Below, piece by piece: positions 52,836-63,126 of a stretch of 64,000 nucleotides of DNA. Made by a program: the position numbers and the translations under genes. Within the stretch, counting starts at the first letter, position 1; the number at the start of each line of letters is the position of its first letter. The stretch is from NCBI GenBank assembly GCA_026315105.1, contig CM048744.1, forward strand, positions 901,709,094-901,773,093, written 5' to 3'. Below the pieces are notes generated by a model that saw only the letters and a program-made list of their open reading frames with translations, was not told the DNA's origin and did not search any database. This DNA is from Locusta migratoria. Taxonomy: Eukaryota > Arthropoda > Insecta > Orthoptera > Acrididae.

Positions 52836-53997
52836 AAGCCAGTTAGGAAACATTCACTTGTTCAAGGACTGTGAAAATTTAGATTACAGATGGGCACAGA
52901 ATAAAAACCAAGTTTCAACAGTAGCGAAATTAGTTAGTAGAATATATTTTATGTAAACAATTCAACGTACCTAGAATCTTCTATCTATAACGACAATGAA
53001 TAATAAAATGGATAATTAATGGATAAAAGCTTTTATTTGCTGAAAAAAACAACCATGACACAAAATGTAACTGGTAATTTGTATGCTACACATCAAGGAA
53101 CGTCTGAAAACTATAGACCATATACACTACTGGACATTAGTCAGTTCACATCAGTACTTCCCTATGCCCTCATCTGAATCGCTTGAGACAATCTTTCCAT
53201 TTCTACGAAATCGCCTCTTGATGTTAAACGAGATCAATAGGGTTTCATAAAGCGTCTTCTAGCCTAATAATAATTACATTGCCTTCACTGACACATTCAT
53301 TTAAATAGCTCTGTTCATTTTTCTCTTTTATTCATCAATAAAATCTCTTGTTGCAAACCCAACACTTAAATATTTCAGTGAAGAATTACTAACTTGTTAA
53401 GTTTTTCGAACTAGAGCGTTTCACAATTTCATATACGTGGCAGTTTGGCAGCGCTTCTCAGACAGTAAAACCGAAAAGGAATCAAATGAATGAGAAGGAA
53501 GTTTGTAAAAGTAAAAGATTCTTGACAGACTGAATCAATGTGGCCGTGACAACGACAACGAATGAACACGACTTTAAGAGGAAAAAGTTTACTTTCCAAA
53601 GAAAGCGAAAGAGGCAACAGAACATAGGAGGCAATTTTGTGGCTGTCTGCGACCTGAAAAGAATGTAACCGAGAAACGAATGTTCTCTCGGAGTTCCTTA
53701 TACGCCATTCCAGTCTTCACGCCCTACAGCCTCCGGTTGCTGCAGCTACGCGATGTGGAAAATAACGTATCTCACCTGCATTAGAGTGTTGGGTATACGC
53801 TGCACATATCACACCGTCAATGTAATGAACTCAATTTTGTGGATAAAAATTGAATGTATATGTTGCATAACTCTGAGTAGGCCAGCATGATACCAGAAAA
53901 ATTCAATACGCCGATGGTGAAAGTGCCGAGGACGTACCAGAAAAGTGAAAAATGAAGTGGAAAAAGTACATCTGTATTTTTCAAATGAGATTACGAA

Positions 53998-54000
<3 letters not shown>
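52836..54000. other. No recognised gene
   Basis: Mixed AT-rich and moderate-GC sequence without recognisable coding or repeat structure. Confidence 0.4.

Positions 54001-54071
<71 letters not shown>
54000..54071. repeat. (TA)n microsatellite, about 36 units
   Basis: A pure TA run. The isoleucine-tyrosine peptides it encodes are artefacts. Confidence 0.97.
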
Positions 54072-54073
<2 letters not shown>

Positions 54074-54406
54074 AACTAAAGTAACACAGTTGTCGTTCGT
54101 AGATTTTGGCGGACTTAATGAGATTCCACACCGTGGAGCAGCTGACCTGCTAAGCAGCGGGTCGCTGCATAAGAACAATCGACTCGTCAACTTCAGCATG
54201 GCAGTAGCAATAGCGGAACCGTCAAAGCTGGTAGCGGCGGCATTAAGACCGCTCACAGTAACTGTAACACACATTGTCAGTTGTGGCATCATGTTGGCGA
54301 TCCGGTGCCACGTTAACATTGTTACATTCTGATTTATTACATGTGAACAATTTCAAATTTCCAGTGCCGGTCTTTTTTTTTTTCAGCCTCATTAGCTTCC
54401 CCCCTT

Positions 54407-54496
54407 TCCCCACACACTGCCCTCCAATGCTAAATTTACGATTCCTCGATGTCTAAGAATGTGTCCTACCAAGCGATCCCTTCTTTTAGTCAAGTA
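54407..54496 (-). mobile_element. Short RTE fragment fused to LINE family D
   Basis: CTCCAATGCTAAATTTACG, GATGTCTAAGAATGTGTCC and TACCAAGCGATCCCTTC match the + strand of the RTE copy at 29682-29757. It is only about 90 bases long. It stops at CTTTTAGTCAA, where family D endonuclease sequence starts on the opposite strand. Confidence 0.8.
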
Positions 54497-54960
54497 CAGA
54501 TGAAGCTAAATGGTCAATCTGTGGCTATTATTGTTGCCTATTCACCAAATGACGATGTTGATGTAGCTAAAAATAAGACCTCTTCTACACCGAATTGAGA
54601 AGATGTATTCAAAATATAGGGATTCACAAAGTAATAATTTTACTAGGAGATCTAAATGCAAGAACAGGCTGGAAAGATAACGACAGCATAGTGGGAAGAT
54701 ATCGGGAGGATACCATAAACAATAATGGCGAAGGTTGACAGAACCCTGCCTGCACAATGACTTCTAAATGTTTGTTTCAAGCATAAGGACATCCGGAAAT
54801 ATACATGGACCAAACCAAGCCTTAATCTCAAATCCGTTATAGACTTTGTCATAATTAAGCAAACAACAAAGCTGGCAGTACTAGATGTGAGTACTACGAG
54901 AGGTGCAGAGTGCGGTTCAGACCATTTTCTGCTAATGTCTAAGAACTTTTTCAGATTTAT
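54497..54960 (+). pseudogene. LINE family D endonuclease (decayed)
   Basis: In shifting frames, AIIVAYSPNDD, ILLGDLNARTGWKDND, YTWTKP-like residues, VIDFVIIKQTTKL and GSDHFLL can be read. These are the later motifs of the EEP endonuclease fold, including the terminal S-D-H. At least four stops or shifts occur. The N-terminal motifs lie beyond the truncation at 54497. Confidence 0.75.
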
Positions 54961-55442
54961 CAAAAACTCAGAAATCCAAAAGGAAACACAGTCACAGAAA
55001 GCCACTTGTATTTAGTATAATTTACAAAGTCTTGACCACAGTTCAAACCGTATTTAATACCAAAAGAAAAAGGCTAACAGAAAACGTGATTACATTAAAA
55101 AAAAAAAAAACCGACGATAAGATGTATGAGGGAGTTAAAGAAGCCATTCACATAGCGGCTTATGAAGCACTGGGGAAAAAAGAAATACAAAATTGAAATA
55201 GAATATGTGATGAGTGGTGGAACGACACATTACAACAGAAAGTAGAAAATAAGAAAAAGTTTTAACAGGTGGTTAAACTCAAAATCAGTAAACCGCTGGC
55301 GGGGATACAAAGAAAAACAGAAAGGATACTCAGAGAACAGTAATTAAGGCAAGAAACGGAAGCTTGGCAGAAAAGTGGCGAGGAGATAGAAAGAAGTATG
55401 GGAAATACATGAGCAAATATAGCCTGGAAGGTATTAAAAACA

Positions 55443-56102
55443 ATGAGAAAACGGAATAAAGCTCAAGCATATATAAATCTGATAAGGATGACAGAATATG
55501 TGGAACATTACCAAGAACTAACTGAGAACAGAGTAGCATTTTCTGAGAACCGACCGGAAACTGAAATCAGTAATAATAATATACCACCTATAATCACTAA
55601 GGAAGTCCCTTATGCAATCAATGCCATGAAAAATAGAAAGTCACCAGGTCCAGGATTCATTGATATAGTATTGATTAAAGTAGCACCGTTGAAATTACTT
55701 GAGATATTGGCAGTGATTTTTGACAAATGTCTCAGAGGTGACACACCTCCAAAGGAGTGGCAAAAGGCTACAATTACATCAATATTTAAGAAGTATAACG
55801 GAAGAAATTGTGGTAACTATCGAGGTATTAGTGTAATGCCACCCATGGCGAGAGTCTATGGCCGTATCCTAAAAAAGAGGATAGAGACAAAAATAACTGA
55901 ATCTGACGAGCAAAATGGATTCAGATCTGGTCGCTCCTGTACTGACGGAGTTTTTACACTCAAAAACCCCTTGGAGAAAAGGACAGCAAGTGACCTTGTC
56001 ACCCACCTTGTCTTTTTAGCCCTGCAAAATGCTTATGACACAGCTCCACGGAACAAGTTGTGGACACGTTTGATCAATAATGGCATGTCACCGACTATGT
56101 GA
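55443..56102 (+). CDS. LINE family D reverse transcriptase, N-terminal half
   Basis: This open frame of 219 codons has KNRKSPGPGFIDIVLIK, PPKEWQKATITSIFKK, CGNYRGISVMPPMARVYGRI and QNGFRSGRSCTDGVFTLKN, then motif A as LVFLALQNAYDTAPRNKLW. The first aspartate of motif A, which binds the catalytic metal, is alanine here (GCC for GAC), so the enzyme should be dead despite the open frame. The other copy at about 31915 keeps this aspartate. The frame stops at 56100. The RT then continues at 56099-56290 with GLRQGCTLPPTLFKIYLEKA in another frame. Confidence 0.88.
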   Translation: MRKRNKAQAYINLIRMTEYVEHYQELTENRVAFSENRPETEISNNNIPPIITKEVPYAINAMKNRKSPGPGFIDIVLIKVAPLKLLEILAVIFDKCLRGDTPPKEWQKATITSIFKKYNGRNCGNYRGISVMPPMARVYGRILKKRIETKITESDEQNGFRSGRSCTDGVFTLKNPLEKRTASDLVTHLVFLALQNAYDTAPRNKLWTRLINNGMSPTM

Positions 56103-57081
56103 AAGCTGTCAGACAGTTTTACAAAGGCTGTACGGCAACGGTAAAAATGAGAAATCAGCTATCTCAAGAGTTTGAGGTGACAAAGGGACTACGCCAGGGA
56201 TGCACACTCCCGCCTACGTTGTTTAAGATCTACCTAGAGAAGGCACTTAAATCCTGGAAAAGGAAATGCGGAGGAATGAGTATCTCTTAGACGATGAGAG
56301 CTTGTTCACTTTATTTTTTGCTGACGATCAAGTGTTAGTAGCTGGGGATGAGGAAGATGCTAATTACATGCTCCGCAAATTAAAAGAAGAATACGAAAAA
56401 TTGGGTCTTGTCATCAACGTAGATAAAACAGAATATCTGAAGATGGAAAAGAATCTGATTAATAATATACAACTCGGTGCTGATATTGTTAAAGGGTGTC
56501 GTAGCTGGTAGTGACATTGTCGTTCAACGGTAGAAGTTTGGATGATATAAACAATAAAATTGACCAGGACAAGCGATCCATAAGACAACTAAATTGTTTT
56601 TTCTGGAATAACAACACAACGCAAAAAACGAAACATATGAACAATCATTCAATTATTGAATGTGTCATCACATACGGCGCAGAGTTATGGGAACCAGCTA
56701 AAAGGGAAAAAGAGCGGCTACTGGCAGTTGGCAGTTGAAATGGATTTCTGGAGACGGAGTTGTGGATATTCCAGATTTGATCACGTTAGAAATGAAAGGA
56801 TAAAGGATATCATGGGAGTGGAAAGACCGATCTTAGACTGCGTAGAGAGAAAGCACCTACAATGGTATGGTCATTTGCAACGTATGCCAGATACAAGATT
56901 GCCAAAGCAATATGGCAATGGACTCCTCATCAAAGAAGAAGGTGTGGTAGACCTGCGAGAAGCTGGAAAGCTGGCGTCAGCGAAGCAATGGGAGCAAGAG
57001 GTCTTAAGGAAAGAGACTGGAACGACCGAAATAGATGGAAATTGGGATGGAGAGGCAGCGGCAGCCGTACTGATCACACTG

Positions 57082-57085
<4 letters not shown>
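56099..57085 (+). pseudogene. LINE family D reverse transcriptase, C-terminal half
   Basis: The block GLRQGCTLPPTLF (56194-56235) is followed by a shift to 56266-56511 with LFTLFFADDQVLVAGDE, where motif C is intact, and VINVDKTEYLKME. Further frames have LSFNGRSLDDINNKI (56513), YGAELWEPAKRE (56665-56710), DFWRRSCGYSRFDHVRNERI (56742 onward) and QWYGHLQRMPD. The end runs into the (TA)n tail. At least three frameshifts separate these segments. Confidence 0.85.

Positions 57086-57148
<63 letters not shown>
57083..57148. repeat. (TA)n tail of LINE family D
   Basis: About 33 TA units directly follow the C-terminal coding region. A simple-repeat tail in place of poly(A) is known for RTE-type LINEs. 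Confidence 0.9.
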
Positions 57149-57151
<3 letters not shown>

Positions 57152-57311
57152 AGTGTAACTCTGAAGAAACCTGATCCGGTCGACTGAGACGATATGAGAC
57201 TGTGAAGAAAATACATGTTATGACTTATTACGCTCAGTCTCGTATAGATGATCAGGACGTTCACTGTAATCACATCTTCTGGATAATTGTAAAGACAATC
57301 AAACTACGTTC

Positions 57312-57510
57312 GCCGGCTGCGGTGGCCGAGGGGACTAAGGCGCTCCAGCCACGGTCTGCACGGCCTCTACGGTCGGGGGTTCGAATCCCCCCTCGGGCAT
57401 GGATATTTGTGCCATCCTAGACCGTAAGTAGTTCGTAAGTAGTTTGTAAGTTTAGGGACTGATGACCCCGTAGTTAAGTCCCATAGACTTTACAAACATT
57501 TGATTTTTTG
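57312..57510 (+). mobile_element. tRNA-derived SINE
   Basis: The SINE is complete, with head GCCGGCTGCGGTGGCCGAGG and B-box GGGGTTCGAATCCCCC. The perfect 11-bp TSD AAACTACGTTC lies at 57301-57311 and 57511-57521. Confidence 0.94.
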
Positions 57511-57550
57511 AAACTACGTTCACATAATATTTGGAAATACAGAAAGCCGA

Positions 57551-57642
57551 CAGGAATGGCCGTGCGGTTACAGTTACCCCGGCCACTCTCCTCGGAGGTT
57601 CAAGTCGTCCCTCTAGCATGGGTATATTAAAAAAAAAAAACA
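57551..57642 (+). mobile_element. Short tRNA-derived SINE with poly(A)
   Basis: A-box-like GGAATGGCCGTGCGG and B-box-like GGAGGTTCAAGTCGTCC are followed by GCATGGGTATATT and A12. It lies only 30 bases behind the previous SINE. The body typical of the main family is absent. Confidence 0.6.
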
Positions 57643-57958
57643 AAGGAACCGAAAGAGGCAGGTTGATATTCGAAAAAATTCCAGTTGGTACAAATTGTCA
57701 ATAGGACATCTATGGCAGGTAATAGTAGTCAACGATCATATCAGTGAGAGATTCATAAAGATTTGAGACGTAATTATCTTCATTAGTGCAGTGGGATATC
57801 GAAAATTTCCTTGTATATACACTCGATGTGCTTGGAACTAGCCATAAATGCCCATTAACCAAAGATTGGAATTACCTTTCGGCAGTGAAACACGGCAAAA
57901 CACTGAGCACATGGAAACAGACATTGGCCGAGACACCAATATATATCTTCATTACGAA

Positions 57959-58325
57959 AGTTTTACTCTGCAGCGGAGTATGAGCTGATATGAAACTTCC
58001 TCACATTATAATATTGTATGCCGGAACCGGGACTCGAACCTGGGACCCTTGCCTTTCGCGGGCTACCGCTGAACCACTGAGCTATCCCGACACGACTCAC
58101 GGTCACGCCCCACAACTTGAATTCTGCCAGTATCTCGCCTCCTACTTTCAAAATTTCACAGAAGCTCCTGCGTAACTTGCAAGGCTAGCACTCCTGTAAG
58201 AAAGGATATGGTGGAGACATGGCTCAGCCACAGCCTAAGGGATGTGTCCAAAATGAAACTTTCACTCTGCAGCAGAGTGTGCGCCGATATGAAACACCCA
58301 ATTTTCATCTGCCAGGACGTTTCAT
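57959..58325 (-). repeat. tRNA-containing repeat, one unit with direct-repeat ends
   Basis: ACTCTGCAGCGGAGTATGAG near 57964 recurs as ACTCTGCAGCAGAGTGTGCG near 58264. Between them lie the reverse complement of a tRNA-like unit (58018-58088, GGGACTCGAACCTGGGACC) and the same body as in 32700-32925. The spacing of about 300 bases suggests that the family can be arranged as tandem monomers. Confidence 0.75.
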
Positions 58326-59951
58326 ACCTCTTCATTGATTGAAACTGTGGCCACCGGCGGCTACAGCAGACTGCTCTGGCCCGCCTCTGGCGTCATCGCG
58401 GTAGTCAGCGATTTAAAGCTGTAGCAGCACCCGAGTCCATCTGGAATACCGTTATGAATGCTTCAGTGTCGTGGAAATATGTTCTCACCCACCAGTTAGC
58501 CATCAAACAACTAAGGGGCGTAGAAAGAAGTCAATAAAACGGTACCCCTTCAGGTGGCTGTTGCTTGCGATGTTATTGACCCCTAAATTCCATTGGTGAA
58601 ATTCTCTGAGAATCATAAACAAACTAAAAAGATTTAGCTGTCTCAATAACTTTACGAAGGTTGGGTACCTTACCTCCGATTTACCTGTTGGAAGTTGGGC
58701 GCACAGCCACATCACGCATCATTGATTCTGCATAGGAAACTTAAGAATTCTGTCAAGTGAAACGACACTGGCGGTACCCCTTTCTATACAAGAAAGTCCT
58801 TGTTGATTATGTCACTGATTAAATTGGTGAAGAAAGAAAGTGCGTCTGACGCAGTAAACAGAGCACATATTTCAGTGAAAGGCTAATCTTTTCTGGCAGT
58901 ATTTAACACAAATGACTGCTTGCAGTAAGGAATAAAGTTATTTATTTGTACGTTAGATATATACCTACTAACAGTCTGCAGTATCGACACAACAGTTAAA
59001 AAACGTCTTTGTGTATGGAGCTTCAAGGAAAATCACAGTTTCCAGAATGGTCCCCACAACAATAGTTGACTGTTAGTTCTGAGTCGTCCGAAAGGACAGA
59101 GCCAGGGACTTTTAAGAGTCCCTGCAACTTAGACAGTACTGAATGGACTTGACCTTTAGGTTTGAGAACTTAAAAACTGTACGCGTGTTTTGGAATGTAG
59201 AACCTTTCGTTAAATCAGACAATAAATTGTTCATTAACTCAGCTATTTGGTTTAATTATGGCCCTGATATTAATGTACAAGAAACAGTGCATTAAATTGA
59301 TTTTGTGCGCAACGGATCTTTTAAGTAAACAACTGTGACATGTAATCTTTTGAAACAGACACTGACTATACTCAAAAATTTTGACTGCGAGAAAGATATA
59401 AGAAAAACCACAAATCACTTTCTTAATGCTTGACTGTGAGAGTTAATGTCGATCAGTTATTATTGAAATCCAAATCAACTATTATCTTACTATCGCACCA
59501 ATAATGAAATATGTTCAATAATGTTATTCAAATCAACACTCCACTAAATCAAGTAATTATCAAATGAAGGAAGTGGGTTAATTTTCTAACTACGTAAATG
59601 AAATATGAAACAGGGTTAAGTTACTTATTATTGATAAACAGCATTACATTACCTACATAATACAACTTCTGACTTGCTGGCAAAGCAGCCTCTGCTCTAC
59701 ATCGGAGCCATACACACAACCCAACCGCTCTCTAAGCGAGCTGAACCACTAGTGCTACTCTCTCTCTCAGTGCGAGCTACAATGCTATGCAATACATGAT
59801 CTTTGCCAGAGATGAAACTTTACACATATCGATACATACAGTAGAAGCGATATTATACATTTTCTTGCAAGCAAGTTACTCGATACAAAACAGGAGGCAC
59901 AATATTAGACATTTTCTTGTAAAAATAATTTTCTATGGACACGTTTCATCA
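58326..59951. other. No recognised gene; right part is probably the 3' LTR of the next Gypsy element
   Basis: There is no coding frame. The sequence just left of 59951 ends GTTTCATCA next to a polypurine-type tract, so an LTR in reverse orientation must end there. Its outer edge cannot be set without the second LTR. CT-rich TCTCTCTCTCTCAGTGCGAG at about 59756-59777 may be part of the LTR. Confidence 0.5.
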
Positions 59952-59965
59952 CCCCCCTCCTACCT
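59952..59965 (-). promoter_or_regulatory. Polypurine tract of the right-hand Gypsy element
   Basis: On the element strand the sequence AGGTAGGAGGGGGG is followed at once by TGATGAAACG. The purine run and the TG start are the expected plus-strand primer site and LTR border. Confidence 0.7.
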
Positions 59966-60969
59966 ATTAAAATTTTGTAGGGTGGGTGATGCCAATGGCA
60001 TTGCCTAGCCAGCAAAATTACTGAATTTCAAGTCCAAAAATCCATTAATGACATCCAAAATATAACAAGATCAAAACAACAGATGGAGTACATAGAAAAT
60101 TTAAAAAAAAATGTGACAGTCATAAATACATGCCATTTTACAGAACAGTACCATCAAAAGTCATGCATGGAGAGGTACAGGGTGTGACAGGCATAAGCAA
60201 ATGTCAAAATTTACAGAACATCAGCAATAAGTGGAATATATGACAATTATACATAATGGTAAACATAAGTATATATATAGAATTTCAGAAAACATAGTTT
60301 GACAAATGATATAGTGGAGAAAATGAGATAGCTAGAAGTAATACACAAATGGAAAAAAATATACAATAATAAACATGAACATATACAAAGTTTTACAAAA
60401 GATATTTTAACTAATGTCATCATTCGTTAAAGAAAATGTGGTAATTACAAGTAATACACACAGTAGTGTAAGTTCCATGGGTTTACATTTTGTACAAGAG
60501 ATCAGTATTTTGGGAACATAAAATGAACATTTGTATCTTGTGCACAATGTAGTCTATGTAAATTTTTAGTGCACTTAGTATAAGATAAAGTGTCAGTTTT
60601 GTATTCTGTGATGCATTTAAAATGCTATACTTTCATGGATGCTAGAACATACATGTAAAATTTTTGACTACATAGGCTTCTGATCATGTACAAAATAATG
60701 TTACTGCTTCAGCACAATAGGATTTCAATATAACGTTTGTCAATCGAATAGGCACAATGACATTTCAGACTAAGTATATGTATCTATCAAGAGCACAATT
60801 TTATTTTGGTCACTGACTGCGAAAGAACCATGAAATATACCTAAACACTGGTAATGAACCTGTGGACAACGTTTGCAATGGGAGGCACTGAATAGTATAT
60901 GCACACGAATAGCACATTAGCTCCTAACATTCATTTTAGGTCTGCACACGAACACAAAACACTGTAAGA

Positions 60970-61323
60970 TTACACCACACTGTAGGCGGGCTGGCTGGTT
61001 GCATTGAAGTGGAAGTCATGGGGAAAAGGTTCTGATGTATTCCTCCATGCAATTCGACAACCAAGTGTGCTCCAACCAACAGAGCTATTAGCAGACTGCA
61101 TCAGCATAGCCAAAATTAGAGCAAACTGGTGGTGGGTGGCCAAGGCTGCAATGGACAGTACTGTGTGGCCAAACATCATCCAACAAACATCTTCATTAAA
61201 AGGCCCAAAATCAGTGGTGTATAGTAACTCGTCCATTGTTCTGTGTGCATTCTGGAATCTCGTGTGCGAAATCGCCACTTCCCATGCGTGTCCAAAGTAC
61301 ATGAAATAAAGCATTTTACACAC
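60970..61323 (-). CDS. Orphan reading frame in the Gypsy 3' region (117 codons, unknown)
   Basis: This open frame starts MCKMLYFMYFGHAWEVAISH and has a central hydrophobic stretch (VLSIAALATHHQFALILAML). It is visibly more GC-rich than the surroundings. It lies where some Gypsy elements carry an envelope-like gene, but I see no signal peptide, furin-type site or other envelope hallmark, and it is short. The opposite strand is also open for about 100 codons, so chance is possible. I do not recognise a family. Confidence 0.3.
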   Translation of the reverse strand: MCKMLYFMYFGHAWEVAISHTRFQNAHRTMDELLYTTDFGPFNEDVCWMMFGHTVLSIAALATHHQFALILAMLMQSANSSVGWSTLGCRIAWRNTSEPFPHDFHFNATSQPAYSVV

Positions 61324-63126
61324 AAATTAGTAACATAGTCATGATATTTCAGTTTAGACTGAAAGAAAAGTCATTGATTAGAACATATCTACAGAAATAT
61401 TTTCCCACAAATTCAAGTGGTACAAATGGGGTCATGGTATTAAACCATATTTTTACATTACAAGTAGTGTCTTGAAGACGGATACATTTGAATACTAATG
61501 AGTAATTTAATTCTTATTTTAGAGTATCTACAACATTAGTGTCATTTCATATAAGCACAAGGCTTTACATACTATGTACATATTGCTTTACAAACACATA
61601 ATCGTATGAAATACATTGAGGGTGCTTGTCATCAATTTGGCATGATATAACTTAAATTGACATTCCAATTACCATTAGTTCATATCTCTTTAAATTAATA
61701 TATATCACTATGATGGTGATTACATTACCACAAATTATAACACTTAAATTACATAAGTTGCCATGGCCAGGCTTTTGTCTCAACTGAGCTACATATTTCA
61801 TTGCCTTAAGGTATAACACATCAGGGTAGTTTCGTGAGAATATCAAAAGAGGTTCAAGTCAACAGGTCATGTCTGTGTCTGTCTGGGTCAACAGTAGGGT
61901 CAAACAAAACAATTAGTGCAAATTTTGGCACAGTACTAGATGTACATCACAGTAAATCATCCAATAACATAAACACAGACGTAATATTCGTTAGGCATAG
62001 CTGCAGATTTTCATCAACAAGATCATCAATAAAATTTGGTAGATAGTAGTAAGCAAAAGCAAAATATTTCTGTGCATTATCTTTCTAGACTTAACTAGGC
62101 GCAGTCTATGGCATAGCTGCAAGTTTGCAAGATAGATGGCTGTGTGGAACGTATAAGCATAACCATACATTGTCATTGAGCTTCATTATAAAATTAATTA
62201 GCATAGTGGTAGGGCTTAGGTATATAATTAGTGAGCATAGCGGTAAGCTTTGATTACAAGAGCAATACGCATAGCTGCAAGCATAATTAGAAATATTCAT
62301 TACACATCATTACAAATAATTACAGATCATCAGAAGGATATGAATCTCACCAATCACACATGCCATTGAAGGCACAATGCATCAATATACAAAATGGTGC
62401 ACATAAGCACAAAGAGAAAACACAAAAGGGCAGTGCGAGTAAGCACATAAGAAAAGAACAGAACATAGCATCATTAGCAACATAGCGATTCTCCTCATAA
62501 TTGCTTCATAATCATTGTATAATCTCGTCATCATTAGCAACATAGCGATTCTCCTCATAATTGCTTCATAATCATTGTATAATCTCGTCCACATAATTAC
62601 ATTTATCAAACATCTTTGACTGTTACCAATACCTTCCTTACCATCATTTATCCATAAACAATAATGCATTTTAAAGACCACCATGACATATTGTGTATTG
62701 CCTTACTCATCATCCTCCATAATGTTCTTGGCTTACCAAATGCTCATGTCAACTCAAAATCTTCTTCACTTGCTCAGAACTTCGTAAGTTATGCAATTAG
62801 TAACACAGAAGAAAAATCTGATATTTTCTGAAACATAGGAACTTGATTAGATTACACAATCAAAAATTTCCATTAATTTTATTTGTCTTGCACAGCCACA
62901 GAGTTCGTTATATGCAAATTGCAAGATAATCAAAGTTTCGTATGACAATATCCCAGCGTAGCACAGAGCATAAGTATTCAGAGTTAGAGAAAAGTAACAG
63001 TGAGAAAAAGAGGTAGATAGAGCGCACTAAGGAAAAGCGGAAGAATAGTGACACTCAGCTCGAGAACGGGGCACCAATCGCCACTTGGTGTGTCCAAAAC
63101 AGATTAATGGACTCTCTACCCCAGAT
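61324..63126 (-). other. AT-rich 3' region of the Gypsy element
   Basis: No recognised protein. The motif GCATAGCTGCA or close variants occur about five times between 61994 and 62282 (61995, 62111, 62200, 62234, 62268). The 60-bp duplication lies further right. Confidence 0.5.
62469..62588. repeat. Perfect 60-bp tandem duplication
   Basis: The unit CATCATTAGCAACATAGCGA... ending ATAATCTCGT occurs twice head to tail at 62469-62528 and 62529-62588 with no difference. It lies in the non-coding 3' region of the Gypsy element. Confidence 0.95.

Larger units (their letters stand above)
54497..57150 (+). mobile_element. LINE family D, endonuclease to 3' tail
   Basis: The forward-strand element contains decayed endonuclease motifs (54497-54960), RT (55500-56500), a C-terminal region (56511-57085) and a terminal (TA)n tail (57083-57148). 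It is the most complete member of the family. The copy at 31055-32428 is its close relative in reverse orientation. The layout resembles RTE-type LINEs. Confidence 0.88.

Noticed and set aside
53981..54319. Reading frame with alternating tyrosine and isoleucine
   Set aside because: This is a translation of the (TA)n microsatellite. The same applies to the frames over 57004-57273.
62469..62588. CRISPR-like repeat pair
   Set aside because: Two directly adjacent identical units without spacers, in an insect-type genome, are a tandem duplication and not a CRISPR array.
62382..62684. A 100-codon reverse frame with an internal 20-residue repeat
   Set aside because: The protein repeat simply reflects the 60-bp tandem DNA duplication in the Gypsy 3' region.
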